A program made the position numbers and the translations under genes. A DNA stretch of 64,000 nucleotides. Origin: Flammeovirgaceae bacterium SG7u.111 (lineage in GTDB: Bacteria; Bacteroidota; Bacteroidia; Cytophagales; Flammeovirgaceae). Location of the stretch: NCBI GenBank assembly GCA_034044135.1, contig CP139021.1, positions 4,541,635-4,605,634 on the forward strand. The letters run 5' to 3'. The stretch's first letter is position 1. Every line of letters begins with the position of its first letter. The notes below the pieces were generated by a model. The model did no database searches. It saw only the letters and a program-made list of their open reading frames with translations, and was not told the origin of the DNA. This document shows positions 35,535 through 44,091 of this stretch, in pieces.

Positions 35535-36569
35535 ATGATAAACCCGAACCTTACTAAAGAAATAAATGGTATTACCGTATTTGAGCATACAGATAATGAT
35601 GCTCATGTAAAAACTATTCTCCGTAACCCTTTTAAACCTTATCACCCAATTTCATTTAGAGATAATGTACTTACCCTCTATAATGAAGAGGACAAAAAGT
35701 TTTATACGCAGGATGGCAAACCTAAAATCAAAGATAAAGGAAATGAAATTGATTATAATTTCCGTATATTTTCAACAAGCACAGGGGGGGATATTTTATT
35801 TGAGCTACCATTTGTTTCCCTTACAGAATTTGATAGCTATACCTTAAAACCTTTTAAGCTTATAATTGACCTGTTCAAAACAGAACTTGAACGAATTGAA
35901 AAAGAATACTTTAACATCAAGGAAAGTGAATTCAAGGAGCTTTCAGCAAGCCTAAAAAAAGATGGATATATTAATTACGATATTATTGATGATAAAAGCA
36001 TTTTAGGATTTCTAGAAAAGAAATTATACCCAAAAAAAATATTAAAAATAAACCCAAAAGGAATTGTAACTGCTAAGCCACAAGAAAAAGTAACAGCAGG
36101 AGAAATTTGCATAACTTATGATAGAACAGTCCATATCCCCGAGAAGGTTATCATTGATTTTTTCTTTGAGTACATAGCAAAAAGGAATAACGATTACCAA
36201 GAATTACTTTCAAAAAGTGGTTTAGTAACCCAGTCAAACTCTTCAAAAAAGACAAGTAAGAAATTCATAGCTAACGAACATGCATTAGCATACATTTTTG
36301 ACTTATACGCTGAAGGAAAACAAGTACCAATTAACAGAACAGAAGGAGGCTTAAATGCTAAAGAGATTAAAAGAATAGGAATAGAAAAGGGTTTTGATAA
36401 ACCCGATACCTTCTATAGAGCTGTAAAAAACGTTTTGAAGTTTGACTTAAACAAGACAAAAGACCTAAATAACATCTCAAAAGATTGGTTTAATGGAGTA
36501 AAGACTTTATCAAACAATTGGGTAAAAACCAGTGAATATCTAAAAGAAAAAGGCTTATCTGGGGATTAG
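35535..36569 (+). CDS. Hypothetical element protein
   Basis: A 344-aa soluble protein, AT-rich, 23 bases after the integrase gene and so probably co-transcribed with it. No known domain is recognised. It contains a Lys/Glu-rich middle and a C-terminal stretch (GGLNAKEIKRIGIEKGFDKPDTFYRAVKN) that looks helical and could bind DNA. Its place between the integrase and the excisionase-like gene suggests a role in the element's maintenance, but this is inference from position only. Confidence 0.65.
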   Translation: MINPNLTKEINGITVFEHTDNDAHVKTILRNPFKPYHPISFRDNVLTLYNEEDKKFYTQDGKPKIKDKGNEIDYNFRIFSTSTGGDILFELPFVSLTEFDSYTLKPFKLIIDLFKTELERIEKEYFNIKESEFKELSASLKKDGYINYDIIDDKSILGFLEKKLYPKKILKINPKGIVTAKPQEKVTAGEICITYDRTVHIPEKVIIDFFFEYIAKRNNDYQELLSKSGLVTQSNSSKKTSKKFIANEHALAYIFDLYAEGKQVPINRTEGGLNAKEIKRIGIEKGFDKPDTFYRAVKNVLKFDLNKTKDLNNISKDWFNGVKTLSNNWVKTSEYLKEKGLSGD

Positions 36570-36640
36570 TGAGGAAAAATCCCTACTAGTCCCCACAAAA
36601 ATCCCTATCCATTTTTGATGCATAATTAAAAAAAAAAATT

Positions 36641-36991
36641 ATGCACAACGTAGTATTAAGCCCAATTGATCCCGAAAAGCTAATCAGCGGGATAGCAGAA
36701 AGAGTTACTGCAAATATCTTAAAAGCAGTAAGTGAACAACAAATCTCCAAAGCCCCCGAACAACTCCTAACCGTTCAGGAAGCTGCCGAGTTTTTAAATC
36801 TTACAGTCCCGACCATTTACAGCAAGGTAAGCAGGAGTGAATTGCCTGTAATGAAGCGCAGTAAAAGACTGTACTTTTCAAGCTCTGAGCTATTGGCTTA
36901 TTTAAAGGAGGGGCGTAAAAAATCTAATGCTGAAATAGAGGCAGAAGCAGAAGCCTATTTGTTAGGCACAAAAAAAGGAGGTATAAAATGA
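36641..36991 (+). CDS. Excisionase-family HTH DNA-binding protein
   Basis: A 116-aa protein with the HTH_17/excisionase pattern LLTVQEAAEFLNLTVPTIYSKVSRSELPVMKRSKRLYFSSSELLAYL (about residues 43-90, shown here only as its characteristic blocks: QEAAEFLNL, PTIYSKV, KRLYFSSSEL). Such winged-helix proteins bind att-proximal DNA and bias recombination toward excision, or regulate element genes. It overlaps the next gene by 4 bases (ATGA), so the two are translationally coupled. Confidence 0.88.
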   Translation: MHNVVLSPIDPEKLISGIAERVTANILKAVSEQQISKAPEQLLTVQEAAEFLNLTVPTIYSKVSRSELPVMKRSKRLYFSSSELLAYLKEGRKKSNAEIEAEAEAYLLGTKKGGIK

Positions 36992-37302
36992 GAAACTCAT
37001 CAAAAACCCCCATTAATGCTTTTCAGCATAAAAGACAAGGTAAAGATACCTACTCTACTACCCAGTTAAAAACCATATTTCTATTTTTAAAGGAACACGT
37101 TGCCACCGCTTCAATGGTATCGGCTGCAACGGGTGTACCTCAGAAGTGCATCACACGATACAAAAGAGATTTAGAAAAGGTCGGGCTACTATGGGAAGTT
37201 GAAAAGAAGAGGTGTAAAGAAACTGGTTTCAAAGCGTGGTACTTAACCACCGATGCCAAAAAAGCTCCAACACTTATTAATAACCAATTAAACCTTTTCT
37301 AA
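36988..37302 (+). CDS. Small putative winged-helix protein
   Basis: A 104-aa basic protein. The middle (TQLKTIFLFLKEHVATASMVSAATGV, then PQKCITRYKRDLEKVGLLWEV) has the spacing of a winged helix-turn-helix. It overlaps the excisionase-like gene by 4 bases and lies 2 bases before the helicase gene, placing it in a tight three-gene unit. It may control replication of the element; this is inferred from context. Confidence 0.7.
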   Translation: MRNSSKTPINAFQHKRQGKDTYSTTQLKTIFLFLKEHVATASMVSAATGVPQKCITRYKRDLEKVGLLWEVEKKRCKETGFKAWYLTTDAKKAPTLINNQLNLF

Positions 37303-37304
37303 AG

Positions 37305-38783
37305 ATGGGAGCAAAAAAAATAAAGCCCAAGTTTGAGGATTTAAGCAATCCTCAAACATTGGTAAGTCATGTCCAAGAGCTGAAAAAACAGGGCTCAACA
37401 CCTCATACCGAAGTCTTAGACCAACTAATTGAGCAGATTGAATCACTGGACTTTGAAGCATTAGCAAACCCACATAATATTGAAAACTTCAAATTGGCTA
37501 ATAGGCATTATTTGGTGTTATCTATTGAAAACATCTTGAAGATAGCAGAAAGCAACCGTTGGAGTTTGTGCAAAAACCAAGATTTCATTTATTTATTCAA
37601 TGGTAGTTTTTGGAATGAGATTGATAAAGATATTCTTCAAAGGTTTTTAGGGGAAGCAGCCAATAAAATGGGCGTACCAGAATTTACAGCGAAGCATTTT
37701 CAATTCAGAGAACAGCTTTACAAGCAGTTTTTAAGTACGGCATACTTACCAACCCCTGAAAACAATAAAGACACCGTTTTAATTAACCTTCAAAACGGAA
37801 CATTTGAAATAAGCCCAAAAGGCAACCACTTACGTCAATTTAACAGAGCGGATTTCATTACTTATCAGCTACCCTTTGAATACAATTGTGAAGCAAAAGC
37901 ACCCTTGTTTGAAAAATACCTCAACAGGGTGTTACCTGACAAAGAACGTCAAAAAGTACTCGCTGAATATTTAGGCTATTTGTTCATAAAGCACGGAAGC
38001 CGTTTAAAGTTGGAAGCAGCATTGGTATTATACGGTACAGGAGCAAATGGCAAGTCTGTATTTTATGAAGTAGTAAATGCATTGGTCGGGCCTGAAAACA
38101 TTAGCAGTTATTCATTAGAAGAGCTAACGGATAATTCAGGGTATTACAGAGCCATGATATCCAACAAGCTGGTAAACTATGCAAGTGAAATAAACGGTCG
38201 GTTACAAACGGATATGTTTAAGAAAATGGTTTCAGGGGAAGTTATGCCAGCTCGATTGCCTTATGGCAAACCAATGCAGCTAAAACAATACGCAAAATTT
38301 ATATTTAACTGCAATGAGCTACCAAAAGATGTAGAACACACAAATGCATATTTCAGGCGTTGGCTTATCATCCCTTTTGATGTCACCATTCCTAAAGAGA
38401 AACAAGACAGTGAGTTACACTCTAAAATAATTAAAGATGAACTTTCGGGAGTTTTCAACTGGGTATTAGAGGGGTTAAATAGACTACTGAAGCAAAAAAA
38501 ATTCACTTATTGTGATGCATCAAATCAAGCCATCGAGAAATACAAAACCCAATCTGATAGTGTTAAAATGTTCCTTGATGAAAACAACTACCAAAAAAGC
38601 CCGACCAGCTACGAGCTTATAAAAGACCTCTACACAAAATACCGTGGATTTTGCATGGAAGATGGTTACAACCCTGTGAACAAAAGCAATTTTATCAAAA
38701 GACTTACTGCATGTGGCGTAGATGTAGCACGCAAAAACATGGGTAACGTAGCCTATTTGTCAAATTTGAAAGGCGGGCAATAA
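37305..38783 (+). CDS. P4/D5-type primase-helicase (superfamily 3)
   Basis: A 492-aa replication protein. Walker A GTGANGKS is at residues 244-251, preceded by a D5_N-like domain (PDKERQKVLAEYLGYLFIKHG). The helicase block with Walker B/sensor elements follows (LVNYASEINGR, and KFIFNCNELP). This family drives autonomous replication of P4-like satellites and many integrative elements. The N-terminal 190 residues have no obvious primase active site; the gene product two positions downstream may supply the primase. Its presence means the excised element can probably replicate. Confidence 0.9.
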   Translation: MGAKKIKPKFEDLSNPQTLVSHVQELKKQGSTPHTEVLDQLIEQIESLDFEALANPHNIENFKLANRHYLVLSIENILKIAESNRWSLCKNQDFIYLFNGSFWNEIDKDILQRFLGEAANKMGVPEFTAKHFQFREQLYKQFLSTAYLPTPENNKDTVLINLQNGTFEISPKGNHLRQFNRADFITYQLPFEYNCEAKAPLFEKYLNRVLPDKERQKVLAEYLGYLFIKHGSRLKLEAALVLYGTGANGKSVFYEVVNALVGPENISSYSLEELTDNSGYYRAMISNKLVNYASEINGRLQTDMFKKMVSGEVMPARLPYGKPMQLKQYAKFIFNCNELPKDVEHTNAYFRRWLIIPFDVTIPKEKQDSELHSKIIKDELSGVFNWVLEGLNRLLKQKKFTYCDASNQAIEKYKTQSDSVKMFLDENNYQKSPTSYELIKDLYTKYRGFCMEDGYNPVNKSNFIKRLTACGVDVARKNMGNVAYLSNLKGGQ

Positions 38784-38842
38784 AATACACAAAGCATAAT
38801 ACTCACCTAAAGAAAAACCTCTTTCATTTAAAAGAATTTACG

Positions 38843-39124
38843 ATGCAAAAAATAAAGGTCGGGCAAAAGTTCGAGAAGAACTGCTATGCCTATAAAGTAG
38901 TAAACAGAGTAATGGATATTGCGATTTTGGAACAGCGATACGGAGGGAAATTAATTGCCTACGAAGTGGTTAAAATACAAAACCAAAAGCCGAGGGTGCT
39001 ACCAAGTGGTATAGTTTCAATTGAAAAAGAAGTGTTACCCTCTACATCTAGTTGGGGAAAACTAGGCTGGACTGTCGGGTCTTGGGAGCGGGCAAAAGAA
39101 AAACAAAAAGAATGTTTGTCATGA
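38843..39124 (+). CDS. Small element protein, unknown
   Basis: A 93-aa protein (MQKIKVGQKFEKNCYAYKV start) with no recognised domain. Its stop overlaps the ATG of the following zinc-binding gene (ATGA), so the two are coupled. Beta-rich appearance with short alternating hydrophobics; no signal or membrane segment. Probably a replication accessory, by position only. Confidence 0.6.
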   Translation: MQKIKVGQKFEKNCYAYKVVNRVMDIAILEQRYGGKLIAYEVVKIQNQKPRVLPSGIVSIEKEVLPSTSSWGKLGWTVGSWERAKEKQKECLS

Positions 39125-40554
39125 CTGCAAATACAAGCGAGGTGTATTTATACACATTGGAAAAAGGGAGTAAAAAGCACCATTGCCCAGAGTGTAGTGA
39201 AAAACGGCTTGTAAGATATGTTGACATAGAAACAGGAAACTATTTGCCCGACCAGTACGGACGTTGCGACCGTGAGGGCAAATGTTCTTACCATCTAAAC
39301 CCATACAAAGATGGCTATGCTAAAATGATTTGTAAGCAAGAACAAGGGGAACAAACCGATTGGAAGCCAAAGCAGTATCAACTAGCAAAGAACCTGATAA
39401 AACCTAACATTTCATTCATCCCAATTGATATACTTAAGCAAACCCGTACAGGCTATGAAGAGAACGTATTTATCCAAAACCTACTTACACGGATAGCCTT
39501 CCCTTTTGAAGCGCATGACATTGAAAAGGTTATTTCCCTGTACCATTTAGGGACAGTACAAAGAGGATACCGCAAAGGAGCAATCACATTTCCTTTCATT
39601 GATATAAAAGGTCGGGTTAGGGCTATTCAGGTAAAGCAGTTTGATAAGGGAAACCACACCACAGGCACGGACTTTTTGCACTCGATAATAGAGAAGCATC
39701 ATGTGCAAAACAAAAAGGGTTTACCCGATTGGCTGGAAGCCTACAACAAGAACGAAACAAAGGTTTCCTGCCTCTTTGGCGAACACCTATTTAGCCAATA
39801 CCCACACAATCCCATTGCGTTAGTAGAAGCTCCCAAAACGGCTATTTATGGCACGCTATATTTTGGACTACCTAAGCAGCCCACAGACTTGCTTTGGTTA
39901 GCTGTGTACAACAAGAGCAGCCTAAGCCTAGAAAAATGTAAAGCTCTGAAAGGTCGGGATGTGTTCTTGTTTCCCGACCTCAACGCCTTTGGGGATTGGA
40001 ACAACAAAGCAAAAAAGATACAAAGCCAGTTACCAAACACTTGTTTTAAAGTATCGGATTTACTGGAACGCCTAGCACCTGAGAGAGACAAAAAAGAAGG
40101 ATATGACCTTGCAGACTATCTAATAAAACAGGATTGGCGATTGTTCAAGAAAAAACCTTTGCAGAAACAACAAACATCTGAATTACGAACTAAGCCTATT
40201 CCCACGCCTTCATCTTGTGAAAAAGGTGTAAAAAGTGAAGCCCTGAAAACAACTTTATTTTCTCAGGTAGAAGCAATGCCCCAAGAAGATAAAGGACTCG
40301 GAAACTGGGAGCAGGATATTACAAGAATTGAGAAGTACTATGCAAGTATTGAGCTACCAACAAAACCCGTTAAACTAAACGGATACACCACAATAAAAGA
40401 CATTCGGACATTTCTTAAAAGTCATTTGGCTATGGTAAAAAAGAACAATGGAAACAAAATTTACAAACCATACTTATCCAGATTAAAAAAAATGAAGTCA
40501 TTAATCATGGCATTAGACAACATACAAAACGAACCTAAAGGTAAAAGAGAATAA
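39121..40554 (+). CDS. Zinc-ribbon primase-like protein (DUF6371-type)
   Basis: A 477-aa protein from the ATG at 39121, which overlaps the previous stop by 4 bases; the longer upstream frame is not needed. The N-terminus holds a zinc-binding pattern (HCPECSEKRL, then CDREGKC). The central part (PIALVEAPKTAIYGTLYFG, then KGRDVFLFPDLNAFGDWNNKA) resembles the TOPRIM-like fold of DUF6371/PG0870-related primase-like proteins of Bacteroidota elements. With the helicase gene upstream it probably forms the element's replication module. Confidence 0.8.
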   Translation: MTANTSEVYLYTLEKGSKKHHCPECSEKRLVRYVDIETGNYLPDQYGRCDREGKCSYHLNPYKDGYAKMICKQEQGEQTDWKPKQYQLAKNLIKPNISFIPIDILKQTRTGYEENVFIQNLLTRIAFPFEAHDIEKVISLYHLGTVQRGYRKGAITFPFIDIKGRVRAIQVKQFDKGNHTTGTDFLHSIIEKHHVQNKKGLPDWLEAYNKNETKVSCLFGEHLFSQYPHNPIALVEAPKTAIYGTLYFGLPKQPTDLLWLAVYNKSSLSLEKCKALKGRDVFLFPDLNAFGDWNNKAKKIQSQLPNTCFKVSDLLERLAPERDKKEGYDLADYLIKQDWRLFKKKPLQKQQTSELRTKPIPTPSSCEKGVKSEALKTTLFSQVEAMPQEDKGLGNWEQDITRIEKYYASIELPTKPVKLNGYTTIKDIRTFLKSHLAMVKKNNGNKIYKPYLSRLKKMKSLIMALDNIQNEPKGKRE

Positions 40555-40614
40555 AAAAAATAAGGTTCACATTGTTCTCTAAGAATTTAGGCTTCAAAAT
40601 CAAAGAAATAAATT

Positions 40615-41154
40615 ATGCCCAAACCTTATACATTCCCGATCCTTTACGATGAAGTAAAAAATATCAATATCACAAAGCTAAAAAAGTGGGGCTATCTCAT
40701 GCCCAACCATGAAAAGTCAGGTACGATAAGTTGGAGTAGGAACGGGAAACAGACTAGTAGTATATCAATTTCAGCCAATACTAAAGACAAGCCCTACATA
40801 CAATTAGATTACAGTTATAACGGTAACTCCCGAAACTACAAAGTGTATTTAGTCTCTGTACCTTCCAATTTAGGAACAGGTATTGTTTGGCATTTCCTTT
40901 GTCCAAAGACTAACAAACGATGTCGGAAACTATATTTTGTAAATGGATATTTCTTGCACCGTGAAGCCTTTGAAGGCTGTATGTATTATTGCCAGACACA
41001 TAGCAAGACATTAAGGAGTCTTGTTAAACCTATACTTGAGGAACAAAAAACAGAAAAGCTCTATGAACAACTTTATAAAAAGCATTTTAAGAGAACTTAC
41101 AGGGGTAAACCTACCAAAAATTATTTGCGGATAAAGGAGCAATTGGGAATATAA
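40615..41154 (+). CDS. Hypothetical element protein with Cys pairs
   Basis: A 179-aa protein with two widely spaced Cys pairs (FLCPKTNKRCRKLY and GCMYYCQTH) that could hold a structural zinc. The C-terminus is basic (KKHFKRTYRGKPTKNYLRIKEQLGI). Proteins of this appearance recur beside replication modules of Bacteroidota elements, but I cannot name a family. It ends 5 bases before the nuclease-like gene. Confidence 0.7.
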   Translation: MPKPYTFPILYDEVKNINITKLKKWGYLMPNHEKSGTISWSRNGKQTSSISISANTKDKPYIQLDYSYNGNSRNYKVYLVSVPSNLGTGIVWHFLCPKTNKRCRKLYFVNGYFLHREAFEGCMYYCQTHSKTLRSLVKPILEEQKTEKLYEQLYKKHFKRTYRGKPTKNYLRIKEQLGI

Positions 41155-41159
41155 CATCC

Positions 41160-42941
41160 ATGAAGTTGCATGATAAGTTTTTGATGTATACCTTGTATAC
41201 AGGTTATTTAACTTATTTTCAACATATTCTAATAATGGATTTACAAGAAAAATCTTTGAACCTTAAAAAGCTTGTATCAAAGTATGATTCAGCTTGGCTT
41301 TTAGGACATTTATCTGAATTAATTCGTAATATTTCCTCTGGAAAAGCTGCTGAACCAATAAGCAAGCTTACTTCTCCTATGAGGCAATTACATTACTTAT
41401 GTGGGCTAAACATATCTTCAAAAAAAGTAACTAATGGAGATACTCATATTGATGATAAAGAATGGATACAAATTGTTGATCTATTATGCGAAATAGAATT
41501 TGACTATTTAAAAATATTTTTTCCTGAATCTATTGAAGAAATCACTGATGAATGGAAAAGAGTAAGAGATGTTTCAATGCCATCATTCTTAGCTTATTTT
41601 AATGAAGGTACGCTTAATTACGAAGAACAAACTCAAAATTGGATTACCGACCTCTATTCAAAAGTAGATATCATAATCAATAAAGAATTAGGGCTTAGTA
41701 CAAACGATTTATTAGAATTTCACAACAATTTATATTTGTACACTCAAAATAATATTCAAGCAATTTTACCTCATGGCGAAAAGCAATCAAAACCTGATTG
41801 GGAACTACATTCAAGAGTAAAGATAACTCCAAGTGACAATATGCCAGAAGAGATGATGGATACATTTAAAGCCATGAAATTTATGGCTATTTATTTTCAA
41901 GACTATGGAATTATCAAGCGGTTTTACCCAAAAGATATTATCTCTGAAAATCTTAATGAGGAAAAAGTAAATCTAATTCTTTCGATACTGGCAAGTGAAA
42001 GAAAAGAATCAACTTTTATTTATTACACGTCAGAAAACCCTTTATACAAGCAACCAATCTTTTGTATTGAAAATGGATCATATCAACTTTTAGATAGCAA
42101 TACTTTAATTAATGCAATTGATAAGGTTCTAGAAAAAGCTTGTAGTGGTAATGAGAAGCATAAGTCCCAACTAATTGATAAAAAAGGAAAACTACTTGAA
42201 AAAAGGATAATTAATTTATTAAAAAAGTTCTTTAAAAAGGATTATGAATATTATTCTAATTATTATGTTAATGGGTATGAACAGGATATTCTTTTTTTAT
42301 GGAAAAAATACGCTTTTATTATTGAAGCTAAAGGGTATAATATGCGAGAACCATTTAGAGACCCTAACAGAGCCTTCACAAAGATAAAAGATGATTTTAA
42401 CTCCTCAATTGGCAAAGGGTACAAGCAAACTAAAAGAATTGAAGAATATTTTATTGAGAAAAAGAAACTAGTCATTACTGATAAAAACAATAATATAACG
42501 AAAGAAATAGATACATCTAAATACGAATTAGACTTTTCAATTATCGTAAACTTAAAATCATTTGGACAAGTTCAAAACGATCTTAATACTCTCCTTGACA
42601 TAGGAGATGACGATACTTTTCCATGGGTTGTTAAGCTTGACGACTTAGAAGTTTTTCTTCTAACATTATTAGCCAAGAAATTCAAACCAAAAAAATTTAT
42701 AGATTTTCTATTAATGAGAGAAAATTTACATGGAAAATTAATTTGTTCCGATGAACTAGAAGTATGTGGTGGTTTTTTAAAAGATAAAATCACTTTTAAT
42801 AAATCATTAAACAATAAAACAGTAATTACTCTACCAGATTTAACTGACATATTTGACGAACAATATCATAAGGGGATGGGTCTCGAAAATGAAAGGTTTT
42901 TCAATGAAAAAAAAGATGATAGCAGTACTTTTTTTATGTAG
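41160..42941 (+). CDS. PD-(D/E)XK nuclease-like protein (cargo)
   Basis: A 593-aa AT-rich gene. The C-terminal half carries a restriction-endonuclease-fold pattern: E347 (GKLLEKRI), D376 (YEQDILFL), E389-A-K391 (IIEAKG) and Q423 (KGYKQTKR), the E...D...ExK...Q order of NERD- and Mrr-like enzymes. The 340-residue N-terminal region has no recognised domain and may sense or bind a trigger. The start could also be the ATG at 41235. It lacks a methyltransferase partner, so it is not a classical restriction system. In this setting it is a good candidate single-gene defence nuclease; the target is unknown. Confidence 0.75.
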   Translation: MKLHDKFLMYTLYTGYLTYFQHILIMDLQEKSLNLKKLVSKYDSAWLLGHLSELIRNISSGKAAEPISKLTSPMRQLHYLCGLNISSKKVTNGDTHIDDKEWIQIVDLLCEIEFDYLKIFFPESIEEITDEWKRVRDVSMPSFLAYFNEGTLNYEEQTQNWITDLYSKVDIIINKELGLSTNDLLEFHNNLYLYTQNNIQAILPHGEKQSKPDWELHSRVKITPSDNMPEEMMDTFKAMKFMAIYFQDYGIIKRFYPKDIISENLNEEKVNLILSILASERKESTFIYYTSENPLYKQPIFCIENGSYQLLDSNTLINAIDKVLEKACSGNEKHKSQLIDKKGKLLEKRIINLLKKFFKKDYEYYSNYYVNGYEQDILFLWKKYAFIIEAKGYNMREPFRDPNRAFTKIKDDFNSSIGKGYKQTKRIEEYFIEKKKLVITDKNNNITKEIDTSKYELDFSIIVNLKSFGQVQNDLNTLLDIGDDDTFPWVVKLDDLEVFLLTLLAKKFKPKKFIDFLLMRENLHGKLICSDELEVCGGFLKDKITFNKSLNNKTVITLPDLTDIFDEQYHKGMGLENERFFNEKKDDSSTFFM

Positions 42942-43218
42942 AAATATTAACTCTAGTAGTTACGATTTAAGCAATCACTTTTTTCAAACGGTAGTGTAAA
43001 TTAAACTTACAATCTAATATTTTTTTCTTTTCTTGGAATCGCCTCCCAAAGAAAAAGCAGAGGGGGTTTCAAAAGAAAAATAAACTAAGCCACTGTCAGA
43101 TTTAGAAAGTGTCAGAAATTTAAGTGTGTCAGATCAAGTACTGTCTATTACATATTATCTGAGAATAGGTCAGACATTTCAAGTTGCAAGACCCATGATC
43201 AATAATTACACATCTTAT

Positions 43219-43881
43219 TTAAGTCATTAAATTTTTAGTGGTCTTAGATTCTTGCAACTTAATCTTTTTAATCCTTAATTTAACCTCAGCATTAGCTTTT
43301 CCTTTGTTTAAAGAAAACTTTTTAATAACAGTTTCCCCTTTATTATTTTTCCCCTTACTTGTTAATTCAATCGTTTTTGGCACTATTAAGTTTACTGACT
43401 TAATACCATCTTCAGTATCATTATTAATAACTAACTCATTTTGTCCAATTTTATGAATTGTGTCTTTAGTATCATTTTCTACAACATCAAAAATTGAATT
43501 AACCGCTACTGTTGCGACTGCTGTTAGAACTGCGCCAATACCTGTAACTGCCCCTATTGCAGCAACTGCTACAGATTTAAGCAACTTTACCATGAATTTA
43601 TCAATTTTTTCTACCTCTTCTACAGCTGATAATTCAATAATTAGAGGTGTATCTCCAACGATAGTTTCTTTGAATAATAGTTTTTCATTTAAAAACTTAC
43701 CCGAGAATTTAAGTACTTCACCATCTTTTAGCTCAACCGTCCTGATTGAGGTCAAAGCAGGAACACCAGGTCTTGGATAAAACATTGTTACAGATATAAT
43801 ATTTTTACCTTCTGCTCCTTCTTTCAAAGTCCCATTCTCATCTACTTTTATTGAATGCAATTCTATTTGATAAGCTTCCAT
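43219..43881 (-). CDS. Protein with a central membrane-active segment, unknown (cargo)
   Basis: A 220-aa protein. Residues of about 1-95 are beta-rich; residues of about 105-140 are a long hydrophobic, Ala/Gly/Val-rich stretch (SVAVAAIGAVTGIGAVLTAV), long enough for a hairpin of two short TM helices; the rest is beta-rich and basic at the end. There is no signal peptide. Such a layout is known in membrane-inserting toxins and effectors, but no specific family is recognised. It is transcribed in the same direction as the large membrane protein 210 bases upstream of its start. Confidence 0.6.
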   Translation of the reverse strand: MEAYQIELHSIKVDENGTLKEGAEGKNIISVTMFYPRPGVPALTSIRTVELKDGEVLKFSGKFLNEKLLFKETIVGDTPLIIELSAVEEVEKIDKFMVKLLKSVAVAAIGAVTGIGAVLTAVATVAVNSIFDVVENDTKDTIHKIGQNELVINNDTEDGIKSVNLIVPKTIELTSKGKNNKGETVIKKFSLNKGKANAEVKLRIKKIKLQESKTTKNLMT

Positions 43882-44091
43882 TTCTTAGTCATTTTTTTTG
43901 AAATTAACACCAGTTTCCCCCTCTATTTTTAAGTATTTAAACTTCTTTATTAATTAGACTATATCAGGGTTTATTTTTTATAGATTTTTCTGTTTTCAAA
44001 AAGTGATTTAAAGTAGGTAAAAACCTAATATTTTGTTTGAACTCTTAAACTGAAAATTGCAACTGTTACACACCGTAATAATATCTAAGCA

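Noticed and set aside
41160-42941. Classical restriction-modification system
   Set aside because: There is no methyltransferase or specificity gene near the nuclease-like protein.
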